64,000 nt of DNA from Epilithonimonas zeae. GTDB taxonomy: Bacteria > Bacteroidota > Bacteroidia > Flavobacteriales > Weeksellaceae. The stretch covers positions 2,356,001 through 2,420,000 of the forward strand of contig NZ_CP075338.1 of assembly GCF_023278365.1 (NCBI RefSeq). The letters run 5' to 3'. This document shows positions 44,916 to 53,149 of the stretch, one piece after another (position 1 is the first letter of the stretch; every line of letters begins with the position of its first letter). Below the pieces are notes generated by a model. It was not told the DNA's origin. It searched no databases and saw only the letters and a list, made by a program, of their open reading frames with translations. Both the position numbers and the translations under genes were made by a program.

Positions 44916-45293
44916 ATGAAAGCCTACAAAAACTTTGAGGATTACTTTTCTGATTTTAATTTAGAAATTATTGAGAAATTAGAGCGAATCAGAATTGAAA
45001 TTAAGAATGAAATTCCGGAAGTTGAAGAATGCATCAAATATGCAATGCCGACTTTTACACTTAACAATAAGAACTTAGTTCATTTTGCGGCTTATAAAAA
45101 TCATATTGGAATTTATCCCGGTCCGGAAGCGATTGTTATTTTTGAAAAACAATTGGAAAATTATAAGACTTCAAAAGGTGCTATTCAGATCCCATTGTCT
45201 TCAAAACTTCCTTTAGAATTAATCAAAAAAATTGCAGTTTATAGAAAATCCAAGATTCTCCAAGCACAAAAACCACTACAAAATAGTGGTTAA
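44916..45293 (+). CDS. DUF1801 (YdhG-like) protein
   Basis: The 125-residue cytosolic protein has the DUF1801 pattern: IRIEIKNEIPEVEECIKYAMPTFTL, then LVHFAAYKNHIGIYPG and KGAIQIPLSSKLPLELIKKI (each in pieces). The family is widespread and has no known reaction. It is cotranscribed with the YCII gene. The last bases of the gene form a hairpin that probably terminates the converging gene. Confidence 0.85.
   Translation: MKAYKNFEDYFSDFNLEIIEKLERIRIEIKNEIPEVEECIKYAMPTFTLNNKNLVHFAAYKNHIGIYPGPEAIVIFEKQLENYKTSKGAIQIPLSSKLPLELIKKIAVYRKSKILQAQKPLQNSG
45268..45291 (-). terminator. Terminator of the DUF4252 operon, inside the end of the DUF1801 gene
   Basis: Eight-base arms (45271-45278 and 45284-45291) are followed on the minus strand by a T run. 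The hairpin lies within the last codons of the plus-strand DUF1801 gene, 10 bases past the DUF4252 stop. Confidence 0.7.
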
Positions 45294-45301
45294 TTGAAAA
45301 T

Positions 45302-45826
45302 TTAGTTTCTATGGATTTTGATTTGATTTTTTTCTGTTGCGTTAATGATTTTTGAAATGTCATCCGGCGAAAATTTCCCTTTTACATCAACAAAAATACT
45401 TTCGTCATTATCATCATTAACAGTGATTATCATTCGCTTGATTAAGTCTTTTGACTGTTGTGCATTGATGCTAATAAGCTGACCTTGTTGTTTTACAGAC
45501 ATCCATTCTTCGTAATTATTCTTGGTGAGATATTTCTGAAATTCTGCCTTCACAGGTGTTTTGGAACTTTCAACAATCAGAACTTTCACATCACTGATTT
45601 TCTTTACCAAGTCTATGACTTCCTGACTTTCGCCATCTTCTCTCAAAGCATTCTTCACATAAGATTTAGCCAAAAAGGTAGGAACATTGATGCTGACAAA
45701 AGTTGAATTTTCTTTGAATCCCGGATTGTCAAAAAAATCGGTGTGAACTTTATTTTGAGAAACCATACACGACTGAAGAAAAAAACCGACAATCGTCAAA
45801 ATAATGATGTATAAGAATCTAATCAT
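45302..45826 (-). CDS. DUF4252 lipoprotein
   Basis: This 174-residue protein has a lipoprotein signal ending LQSC (Cys19) and a DUF4252 domain: VSINVPTFLAKSYVKNAL, the VKVLIVESS strand, and EWMSVKQQGQLISINAQQS. The C-terminal end holds ESIFVDVKGKFSPDDISKII, as in the neighbouring gene's first domain. It is 11 bases downstream of the GIN-domain gene and so belongs to the same transcript as the ECF sigma unit or its target operon. Its function is unknown. Confidence 0.82.
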   Translation of the reverse strand: MIRFLYIIILTIVGFFLQSCMVSQNKVHTDFFDNPGFKENSTFVSINVPTFLAKSYVKNALREDGESQEVIDLVKKISDVKVLIVESSKTPVKAEFQKYLTKNNYEEWMSVKQQGQLISINAQQSKDLIKRMIITVNDDNDESIFVDVKGKFSPDDISKIINATEKNQIKIHRN

Positions 45827-45837
45827 AACTTTAGTTT

Positions 45838-47169
45838 TTAGTTGATTGAGTTAATAGTTGAGCCTGTTCTTTCGTTGGCAGATTTTGTCACTTTAGAAGG
45901 ATTTCCTCTGTATTGTACAGACGCTGCGGATGTTGCACTAGCTGTTAAACTTTCGGTTGCATTGATTTTCACACTTGATCCGGAAGATGCATCTACAACA
46001 GCCGACTTGGTTACGAAGTCTCCTGCTGAGATAGAACTTCCACTGCTTGCGCTGTAAACTCCCGAATCTGCTTTTCCTGTTAATTTGATTGAGCTTCCGC
46101 TGCTAGCTTCCAAAGCTAGAGACTTAGTTTCAAGATTGAATTTCACACTTACTCCAGAAGAAACATCTATTGCTGTATTTGTAGAGATTTTAAAGTCTCC
46201 CGAAACCTGTGACCCAGATGAACAGCTTGCTGCAAAAGTAGTTTCACTAACAGGTGTAACCGCTTTGAAAGTGGAACCTGATTTAGTAATCAATTTTGAT
46301 AATTTTGGTCCGGAAACAATCACTTTAAGGCTGTTGAAATTCAGATTCTTAACACCTTTGTTTCTAACAAAGATTTTCAAAACACCGTTTTCAACTTCTG
46401 TGATAACATATTGTTGTTTTTCAGGTTCTACTTTTACTACTACACTTTGCTTTGGACTTTGACTAAATTCTACATCAACACCAGATGAAGTTTCTATGCC
46501 GTTGAAAGCAGGAACATTTCTCTCGCTTCCAACATTTGACGCACCAGAATTATTTGTCGTTGTAAAAGTTGTTGTTCCTGAACCGTCAGTTATCGAATGA
46601 GTGGATGTGCTGGTCTGAGAAAATGTAGATGAATTAATGGTTTTTGCAGGATTAATAGAAGTTACATTTTGGCTCTCCTCCATCATTTTGCTCACATCAT
46701 CCATAGAGATTTTTCCGTCCAGCATCATCAGAACAGAACTGTCTTCTGACATAATGTTAAGAATCAAATTATCCATAACATTCGCTGTGATATCCTGAGC
46801 CATAAATTTGATTTTAGCATCACGGTTGTTCACGGTCACCAGTTCCTCATACTTCATATTTTTAAGAGAATTGGAAATTTCTTTCTCTATTTTTTTCTCA
46901 TCTATGAGAGGATTTTTTGATGTTTCCGGTTTTTCCAGAATCAGCATTTTCAGTCCATTAACCTTGGCAAGCAAAGGCTGTATTTTACCTAATTCTTCGT
47001 TATCGATTTTAAGGTTATTCAATAACTTGAACATAGGTTTTGCAATCTTGATAGAGGTCACACCTTCTGTGTCCTGATATTTATCAAAGAGCTTATTAAG
47101 TTCTTCTGTTTGTCCGAAAATGTTAGTGGACAGAAGAAATAATACGATGAATATTGATATTTTTTTCAT
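45838..47169 (-). CDS. Exported DUF4252-GIN (DUF2807) fusion protein
   Basis: The 443-residue protein has a signal peptide (cleavage near IFGQ), a DUF4252 domain (about 25-165) and a Ser/Thr-rich linker (THSITDGSGTTTFTTTNN). A GIN domain follows (about 215-443). The GIN part is a beta-helix with turns that repeat SSG or SSGSS every 18-20 residues (EASSGSSIKL, DASSGSSVKI). GIN domains are thought to act as head or auto-transporter-like domains at the surface; direct evidence is scarce. The two neighbouring genes share the DUF4252 domain. Confidence 0.87.
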   Translation of the reverse strand: MKKISIFIVLFLLSTNIFGQTEELNKLFDKYQDTEGVTSIKIAKPMFKLLNNLKIDNEELGKIQPLLAKVNGLKMLILEKPETSKNPLIDEKKIEKEISNSLKNMKYEELVTVNNRDAKIKFMAQDITANVMDNLILNIMSEDSSVLMMLDGKISMDDVSKMMEESQNVTSINPAKTINSSTFSQTSTSTHSITDGSGTTTFTTTNNSGASNVGSERNVPAFNGIETSSGVDVEFSQSPKQSVVVKVEPEKQQYVITEVENGVLKIFVRNKGVKNLNFNSLKVIVSGPKLSKLITKSGSTFKAVTPVSETTFAASCSSGSQVSGDFKISTNTAIDVSSGVSVKFNLETKSLALEASSGSSIKLTGKADSGVYSASSGSSISAGDFVTKSAVVDASSGSSVKINATESLTASATSAASVQYRGNPSKVTKSANERTGSTINSIN

Positions 47170-47269
47170 AATTAATTTTATAAATTGTTGTCTAAGGTCT
47201 TATGCAATCGCCATTTCGTTAGTACTATTTCAGAAGATTCGTAGATAGCGATTTCATTTTGATTAATAT

Positions 47270-47998
47270 TTAAAAATTAAGAATCCTGTAAAAATCCAAT
47301 GATTGATTTTGGGCAGATTCTGCGTGATTTATGGTTTGGGTAACGTTACTTGCAAAATAATTAAAAGTATCCTCTGTTATAGCAATAGCTTCCTGCTCAT
47401 TGTAGATTGGTTTTCCATTGATGATAACATAATTCGGATTGTAATCTGAATCTGAGTTTACTTGAGTTTGAACTTGAATATCAGTTTTAATTTGTTTTGG
47501 TTTATGAGAAGCGAATTGTGGTGTTGATTGCTGATTATCAATTGTATTTTTCTTCTCTATTTCTTGCTTTTCTGGCTGTGTATTTTTTTGAGCTAAAACT
47601 GGCTGTCGAGTCTGAGTTTCTTCAACTGGAGTAACTTTTGGAGCTTCAACTTTCTTAGGCTTTACATTATGATTAGCCACTTGTGGTGCTATATTCTCAG
47701 GATTATTGAACATCCAAAATCCACTGATTCCCATTAGCAGAACCAAACTTGCAGCCATCCAATATTGTGTGTAAGATCTTCTTTTTACAACCGGAAGTGC
47801 AACTATTTTTGGCTCTTCAGTTTTCTTCAGAAAATCCTCGAAGCTTATATCTAATTTATCCTGTTTCTCTTCATTCAGAAAAGAAAAATAAGGATTATCG
47901 CTTTCGTTTTTGAGAAACAGATGTTCTTCCGGCGTCAGCTCTTCGCCTTCGAAGAATCTAGATTCCCAATCCTTGTATCTGTCTGTTTTCATATTCAT
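47270..47998 (-). CDS. Anti-sigma-like single-pass membrane protein
   Basis: This 242-residue protein has an acidic N-terminal part with RFFEGEELTPEEHLFL, one transmembrane helix near residue 80 (YWMAASLVLLMGISGFWMF), and a Pro/Lys/Gln-rich periplasmic stretch that ends with GKPIYNEQEAIAITEDTFNYF. The position directly after and overlapping the ECF sigma gene (41 bases), plus the single helix, suggests it binds the sigma factor. The zinc-binding anti-sigma (ZAS) motif is absent. An ATG 6 bases in (47992) is an alternative start. Confidence 0.72.
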   Translation of the reverse strand: MNMKTDRYKDWESRFFEGEELTPEEHLFLKNESDNPYFSFLNEEKQDKLDISFEDFLKKTEEPKIVALPVVKRRSYTQYWMAASLVLLMGISGFWMFNNPENIAPQVANHNVKPKKVEAPKVTPVEETQTRQPVLAQKNTQPEKQEIEKKNTIDNQQSTPQFASHKPKQIKTDIQVQTQVNSDSDYNPNYVIINGKPIYNEQEAIAITEDTFNYFASNVTQTINHAESAQNQSLDFYRILNF

Positions 47999-48476
47999 AA
48001 AGTTTGTTAATAGAATCTTTCACTTTTTGTCTGGCTCTCATCAGGTTTACGCGGACTGCGTTTTCCTCCATCTCCATAATTTCCGAAATCTCCGAAATCT
48101 CATATTCCTCGACATCTTTTAAGTGAATGACCATTTTTTGTTTCTCGGGCAGTTGGTTGATGAATCCCAAAATCTGCTCCCTCATATTATTGGTTTCTAT
48201 CTGATAAAGCTCTGACTGATGTCTTGTCTGGCTTGCAAATCCGAGTTTAACTTCGTGATGTTTCAGTCGGTTCAGACATTCGTTTTTTACACTTCTCAAG
48301 GCAAAACTTTTTAGATTTTCTACAACCAACAGTTCATCTTTTTTTTGCCAGAACTTCATCATCAGATCCATTACAACATCTTCGGCTTCATCTGCGCTCA
48401 TCAAGAACTTTTTCGCAAAACGATACATCTCATCCTTGAGAATATATACCGTTTGTTTAAAGTTGTCTTGAGTCAT
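47958..48476 (-). CDS. ECF-family RNA polymerase sigma factor
   Basis: The 172-residue protein shows sigma region 2 (MYRFAKKFLMSADEAEDVVMD to KFWQK) and region 4 (INQLPEKQKMVIHLKDVEEY, then ISEIMEMEENAVRVNLMRARQKV, given in pieces). This is the two-domain architecture of ECF sigma factors. The following gene overlaps it by 41 bases and is likely its regulator. The operon that follows carries DUF4252 and GIN proteins, which may be its targets. Confidence 0.9.
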   Translation of the reverse strand: MTQDNFKQTVYILKDEMYRFAKKFLMSADEAEDVVMDLMMKFWQKKDELLVVENLKSFALRSVKNECLNRLKHHEVKLGFASQTRHQSELYQIETNNMREQILGFINQLPEKQKMVIHLKDVEEYEISEISEIMEMEENAVRVNLMRARQKVKDSINKLYEYENRQIQGLGI

Positions 48477-48591
48477 AGATTCAGTTTAATGTTTGAGGTT
48501 AAAAGTTTTTATTCTTGAAACCTTATCAATTCTTGGTTGTTTAAAAGTAAGACATTTGTCAATCAGAATTTATTACATCAAAAATAAAAAA

Positions 48592-48617
48592 AGAACTTTA
48601 ATAATTATTAAAGTTCT
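48592..48617 (-). terminator. Terminator of the serine hydrolase gene
   Basis: A perfect 26-base palindrome (arms 48592-48604 and 48605-48617) is followed by a long T-rich stretch on the minus strand, 63 bases after the hydrolase stop. Confidence 0.72.
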
Positions 48618-48679
48618 GATAATCAATTTATTATTTTTTATAATATTTTTATATTTCTGTCGTTATGTTGCGTGGTTAT

Positions 48680-49939
48680 TTATTCTCCAGCATTCACATT
48701 TGCAGAATCACTTTCCGTCGATGTACCTTTAGGATTCATTGTTTTGTTGAATTTCTCCATCTCGAAAGGGAAATTTTCAAATAACCCAGATAATGACAAT
48801 GCGGAATAAACTCTTTGTGAGTACTTGTTTCCAATGGCGATAATCGTCACTTTTGATTTCAGAAGATGCGCAAAAACCGAATTGGTTCCGTGCCACCAAC
48901 CATTGTGATAAGTCAGTTTTTCTCCGTTATCAAACTCCTTCATACGGAAACCGAGACCATAATTGTTGATTCCTTTTTTCTCGTTGCTGTAAGGTTCGAA
49001 GATTTTGTTGGCTAATTCCGGTTTCAAGAAATCTTTTGAAAATAGCGCAACTGAAAAATTCAATAAATCTTTTGGTGTTGTGTAAACGTTTTTATCGCCA
49101 TAAATCAAGTCCAAATTTGCCAATGGATACAGTTTAAAACCGCTGTAGAACGATTGTGAAGCTGTAGGAATATCTTTTTTCTGGAATATAAAAGTATGAT
49201 TCATTTTCAACGGTTTGAAAACAATCTCCTGCATTGCTTCCGGGAAAGGCGTTGCCGTCACTTTTTCTACAATTAGCGCAAGCAAAGCAAAGTTGGTATT
49301 GCAATACATAAAACCAGTGTTGGAAAGTCGTGCCAGCTCTGGTTTGTATTTAATCAGCATATCCAAAACATCCTGATTCGTAATGAAATCTTTTTTGAGC
49401 TCTTCCGGAGCAGGTTTGATGCCTTGGTCAAAATGTTCGTATTTTGGAAGTCCACTTCTCTGTGACAACAAACTGAAAACCGTAATATCTTTATAAGGAA
49501 ACTTCGGAAAAAACTTAGTTATATCATCTTCCAATCTTAGCTTTCCTCCTTCAACCAGTTTCAAAACAGCCATTGCTGTCATTGTTTTGCTAACCGAAGC
49601 CACGTGCAGTGGTGTGTTTTCATCAATTGGCATTTGTTTATTTTCTCTGCCAAACCCTCTGTATTTTTCGAAGATAATTTTATCGCCTTTCGCAATAAGA
49701 ATTCCGCCACTTAGGTCGCCTTGTTCCCAGACTTTCTGATAATAATTATGGATAAGTGGGAGAATTGTAGATTCGTTTTCTAAAGTAGATTCTGCAGGCG
49801 TAAATACTTTGGATAAATCAACATTGCTGTAATTGGGAAGTTTGGATTGGTAAATTTCTGCTGTTTCTTCTTTTTGTTTTTTGCAGGAAATGATGGTTGC
49901 AACTGCTAAACCGACTGTAATTATTTTTCTAAAATTCAT
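48680..49939 (-). CDS. Serine hydrolase lipoprotein (beta-lactamase/PBP fold)
   Basis: This 419-residue protein has a lipoprotein signal with lipid Cys19 (ATIISC). The hydrolase motifs are S-x-x-K at 115-118 (SVSK), Y-x-N at 212-214 (YCN) and a late HNGWWHG region in the place of the KTG box. This is the class C beta-lactamase/penicillin-binding fold found in many esterases and D-amino peptidases. The usual HxG replacement suggests an esterase or peptidase rather than a beta-lactamase. The gene is monocistronic. The lipid anchor places it in the outer or inner membrane. Confidence 0.9.
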   Translation of the reverse strand: MNFRKIITVGLAVATIISCKKQKEETAEIYQSKLPNYSNVDLSKVFTPAESTLENESTILPLIHNYYQKVWEQGDLSGGILIAKGDKIIFEKYRGFGRENKQMPIDENTPLHVASVSKTMTAMAVLKLVEGGKLRLEDDITKFFPKFPYKDITVFSLLSQRSGLPKYEHFDQGIKPAPEELKKDFITNQDVLDMLIKYKPELARLSNTGFMYCNTNFALLALIVEKVTATPFPEAMQEIVFKPLKMNHTFIFQKKDIPTASQSFYSGFKLYPLANLDLIYGDKNVYTTPKDLLNFSVALFSKDFLKPELANKIFEPYSNEKKGINNYGLGFRMKEFDNGEKLTYHNGWWHGTNSVFAHLLKSKVTIIAIGNKYSQRVYSALSLSGLFENFPFEMEKFNKTMNPKGTSTESDSANVNAGE

Positions 49940-50042
49940 TGTTCTCCAAACTTCGTTAAGGCTCGCAAGTTAACATAAAATGAGTCTTTAGAAGACACCA
50001 ATTTTCTTAAGAATTGTTAAATGTGGAGAAATTTTTCGAGAC

Positions 50043-50975
50043 TTAATTTTTAAAATTTGCAAGAATTTTATCAACAATTACCTGAGCCAATTTTTCTTTG
50101 CTCTGATGCGTCCAGCCGCCAATATGCGGGGTAACAATCACTTTTTCAGAGTCTAACAAATACTTCAAATCCTGATTTTCTGTTTCCAAGTTTTCAAAAG
50201 AAGACTTTTCATACTCCAAAACATCCAGACAAGCACCTAAAACCTTACCCGATTCAATGGCTTGTACTAAAGCTTTAGTTTTTAAATTTTTCCCACGAGC
50301 TGTATTGACGAAATAAAAATTCTTTTCCATTTTAGAAATAAAATCTTCATCAATCAAATAATTAGTTTCGTCCGTCAAAGGAATATGAAGACTTAAAATA
50401 TCAGCTCTTTTTTGAAGTTCATTCAAAGAAACCTGCTTTGCAAATTCATCGGAAAGATTAGGCAAAATATCATAGAAAACAACCTCAACACCAAAACCTG
50501 AAAGTCTTTTCGCCGTGGCTTTTCCCATATTTCCGTAACCAATGATTCCGAATATTTTTCCTAGCAATTCATCACCACGATTCTCTTCGCGTTTCCAAAT
50601 TCCGTTTTTGACTTCGTTGGAAGCGATGAATAATCGGTTCATTAGAATTAACAACATTCCAACAACGTGTTCAGCAACAGAATCTCGGTTTCCTTCCGGC
50701 GAATTAATCAACTTGATTCCCAAATTGTCAGCCGTTTCAATATCGATATTTTCCATTCCGGCTCCCACTCTGGCAATGAACTTAAGATGAGAAGCTTTGG
50801 TCAAAAAGTTCTTGTCCAATGGAATTCGGCTTCGGATGATAATTCCTTCATAATTCTGGATTTTTTCCATAACCTCATCATAACTGGAAGTATAATCTGC
50901 ATCGAAAACAAAACCTTTCTCAGAAAGTTGTTGCTCTATCAATGGATGGTTGGTGTCTAATAATAAGATTCTCAT
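50043..50975 (-). CDS. D-isomer-specific 2-hydroxyacid dehydrogenase
   Basis: The 310-residue enzyme has a catalytic domain split by a Rossmann domain. The NAD-binding motif is GIIGYGNMG at 143-151. Catalytic residues are Arg227 (NTARG), Glu256 (DVLEYE) and His284 (TPHIGG). It lacks the ACT or regulatory domains of long phosphoglycerate dehydrogenases and is close to short SerA-type enzymes. It could be 3-phosphoglycerate dehydrogenase or act on another 2-hydroxyacid; serB or serC are not next to it. It converges on nothing and is monocistronic. Confidence 0.88.
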   Translation of the reverse strand: MRILLLDTNHPLIEQQLSEKGFVFDADYTSSYDEVMEKIQNYEGIIIRSRIPLDKNFLTKASHLKFIARVGAGMENIDIETADNLGIKLINSPEGNRDSVAEHVVGMLLILMNRLFIASNEVKNGIWKREENRGDELLGKIFGIIGYGNMGKATAKRLSGFGVEVVFYDILPNLSDEFAKQVSLNELQKRADILSLHIPLTDETNYLIDEDFISKMEKNFYFVNTARGKNLKTKALVQAIESGKVLGACLDVLEYEKSSFENLETENQDLKYLLDSEKVIVTPHIGGWTHQSKEKLAQVIVDKILANFKN

Positions 50976-51021
50976 AAATAATTATAAATGATAATTTATA
51001 TTTGATAAACGATAAAAAAGA

Positions 51022-51044
51022 AACGGAAGAAAAAATCTTCCGTT
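51022..51044 (-). terminator. Terminator after the acyl-CoA thioesterase gene
   Basis: Nine-base perfect arms (51022-51030 and 51036-51044) with a T-rich tail on the minus strand. They lie just past the thioesterase stop at 51050. Confidence 0.85.
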
Positions 51045-51049
51045 ATTAA

Positions 51050-51577
51050 TTATATTTCGATTTCTCCTGCAAACAATTTTTTCAATTCTACAGAATCTGT
51101 TGGTTTCATTCTTCCGGAAAGAATCAGGGACAATTCTTTTCTTCTAAGTGCTGCATCAAAACGTTTCACCTCGTCTTCTGTTTCCGGCTCTATATTAGGA
51201 ATCGGAATCGGGCGATTGAATTCGTCTACCGCAACAAAAGTATAAATCCCTTCGTTGGTATGAATTTTTGTCTGATTAATCGGGTCATCCAACCAAACAT
51301 CCACGTAAACTTCCATCGATGTAGAAAATGCTCTGGAAACTTTGGATTCCAAAACTACAATTCCACCTTCAGGAATCGGATGATTAAAAGAAACGTGATT
51401 CACAGAAGCTGTTACAACTCTTCTTTCACAATGTCTTGTTGCTGATATAGAAGCCGCTCTGTCCATTCTTGACAATAGTTCGCCTCCGAAAAGATTTCTT
51501 AATGAATTGGTTTCGTTGGGTAAGACAATATTCGTCATTACCGTAAGGCTATCTATTGGTTTTTTGGATTTTTGCAT
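51050..51577 (-). CDS. Hotdog-fold acyl-CoA thioesterase
   Basis: This 175-residue protein matches the cytosolic acyl-CoA hydrolase (YciA/BFIT) family. The active-site helix is VLPNETNSLRNLFGGELLSRMDRAA (residues near 18-42, pieces), where Asn and Asp are the conserved residues. VTASVNHVSFNHPIPEGGIV follows, and then the second hotdog strand set. It hydrolyses acyl-CoA to acid and CoA, but chain-length preference cannot be told. It overlaps the HU-CCDC81 gene by 29 bases, so the two are expressed together. Confidence 0.92.
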   Translation of the reverse strand: MQKSKKPIDSLTVMTNIVLPNETNSLRNLFGGELLSRMDRAASISATRHCERRVVTASVNHVSFNHPIPEGGIVVLESKVSRAFSTSMEVYVDVWLDDPINQTKIHTNEGIYTFVAVDEFNRPIPIPNIEPETEDEVKRFDAALRRKELSLILSGRMKPTDSVELKKLFAGEIEI

Positions 51578-52232
51578 TAGTTGTAGGTTTTATACTATCT
51601 ATTTTAATTGAATCTTGTTTGGGAGCAGCCAAAACTTTTGGTTTCTCAGCTGTTTTGACATTTTTTTTTGTCGGAATATTTGATGATTTTCCGAATATTA
51701 ATTCTTGGTCTCCAAAAAGAAATAATGCTGCCGCTCCAACAACAATTATACTTAGAAAAGTCCAGATGACACCCTTATTGAAACTGTAATCTTCTGTGAA
51801 ATTATTTTTTGATTTTAAAGTTTTAAGATGTTGCAAATCCACTTTTTCAAAACCAAAAACATCGTCATCATTATCTGTTACTTTAACAACCTTGTTATCT
51901 TCGTTTAATTGATATTGTCCAAGATTTTCAAGATTCAGAACATTTTCTGTCTGTAATTTCTGAAACCACTTTGCTACTTCATTTTTAAGGTTCATCTGAA
52001 CAATGAAAAGATTGGAGTTGGTTTCATCAGCAATATATTTTGCTAACTGATTGTCGTAACCAGACGGATTATACTCGAAAGTAACCGTTTCTTTCGGAGG
52101 AATAATAATAGAGTTTTCTGCATCAATTTTAGCAGATTCCTTGGTAAGTTCGAAAACACCAAATTCCGGAACTTCTGCCCTATTATGCTTCAGAAGATAT
52201 TGATATAAAAGATATTCAAAATTCATCGCCAC
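51549..52232 (-). CDS. HU-CCDC81-domain single-pass membrane protein
   Basis: The 227-residue protein has two small alpha/beta segments at the start (NFEYLLYQYLLKHNRAEVPEFGVFEL and FEYNPSGYDNQLAKYI, given as parts). They match prokaryotic HU-CCDC81-like tandem domains that in Bacteroidetes usually precede a membrane helix and a SPOR domain. One transmembrane helix (GVIWTFLSIIVVGAAALFLFG) lies near residue 152. A short Lys/Pro-rich periplasmic tail follows, with no SPOR domain. The role is unknown; a link to the cell division or peptidoglycan site is conceivable from relatives. The stop lies inside the thioesterase gene. Confidence 0.75.
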   Translation of the reverse strand: MAMNFEYLLYQYLLKHNRAEVPEFGVFELTKESAKIDAENSIIIPPKETVTFEYNPSGYDNQLAKYIADETNSNLFIVQMNLKNEVAKWFQKLQTENVLNLENLGQYQLNEDNKVVKVTDNDDDVFGFEKVDLQHLKTLKSKNNFTEDYSFNKGVIWTFLSIIVVGAAALFLFGDQELIFGKSSNIPTKKNVKTAEKPKVLAAPKQDSIKIDSIKPTTNAKIQKTNR

Positions 52233-52266
52233 AAAACTACATAATTTTTGATGTTAAAGAAAATAT

Positions 52267-52293
52267 AAAAGGTTGCTTTTACAGCAACCTTTT
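52267..52293 (-). terminator. Terminator of the small T9SS-type gene
   Basis: Perfect 11-base arms (52267-52277 and 52283-52293) with a 5-base loop and T run on the minus strand, 25 bases beyond the stop. Confidence 0.9.
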
Positions 52294-52317
52294 TGATTTG
52301 ATATGAATTAATTAAAG

Positions 52318-52989
52318 TTAGTATGCAAATTTCACAACTTCTGAGATGTTGTTTCCAGAAATCGTTGCCAAAAACATTCCTTTTTGAGAAAGGCTCAAGT
52401 CAATTGGATTTCCATTTGCATTTACTTTTAAGGTCTTGACTACTTTTCCTCCAAAATCATAGATTGTAATATCCAGATTTCCTTTTACAGAAGTAAATAA
52501 TTTCCCGGCTGCAACCTGCGATTTCGTTTTTCCATTAACATCCGAAACTGCCATTGTAGAGAGCGTTGTTGGTCCAACAACTGAAGAATCACCCGATTGT
52601 TTAGTTGCACCGTTCTGCTTATCTTTGAAAACAATTCCCACTTTCTGAACTGTTGTGCCGCCAGAGACAATATTATTGGTATTGGTAAATGTTTTTGTAT
52701 TCAAATCAATAATACCAACATAAGCATTATCAGCTGCGCTCCAATTCATTGTAACATTAGAATTGTTCCAAGAATCATCGTAAGAGATATTTGCAGAATT
52801 ATCAGCTTGGGTAATCCAAGTATGGACATAAAATGTTGGAACTTCAAACCCCGGATCATAAAATGAATAATCATTAGCTGCGCCATAAGTTAGTTTAAAA
52901 ACGCCAGCGCTTACAACTTGGGTTGTTAATTGAGCTGATAAAGCCACACCTGCAAGCATAGCAAGTGCTAAAGAATAAAATTTTCTCAT
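52318..52989 (-). CDS. Exported protein with a C-terminal T9SS-like domain
   Basis: This 223-residue protein has a signal peptide (MRKFYSLALAMLAGVALSAQ). A beta-rich domain with YDPGFEVPTFYVHTWITQ follows, then a C-terminal region (about 165-223: LDITIYDFGGKVVKTLKV to SEVVKFAY) that resembles type A sorting domains, though the Pro-Asn-Pro start is missing. T9SS export is therefore probable but not certain. I do not recognise the first domain. It lies downstream of the TonB receptor gene in the same direction, with a 160-base gap. Confidence 0.72.
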   Translation of the reverse strand: MRKFYSLALAMLAGVALSAQLTTQVVSAGVFKLTYGAANDYSFYDPGFEVPTFYVHTWITQADNSANISYDDSWNNSNVTMNWSAADNAYVGIIDLNTKTFTNTNNIVSGGTTVQKVGIVFKDKQNGATKQSGDSSVVGPTTLSTMAVSDVNGKTKSQVAAGKLFTSVKGNLDITIYDFGGKVVKTLKVNANGNPIDLSLSQKGMFLATISGNNISEVVKFAY

Positions 52990-53149
52990 AAATGTTAATT
53001 TTTAAGGTCTATATAAATCATTCAAAACATTCCTCACAAAAATGTTTTGAAGTATCTGTAAATCTAATATTAATTTTAAGTTAACAGTGAAAAATTTACA
53101 ATAAGACCTTAAAAATAACATAACTAATTAATAATCAGACTTAAAAATT

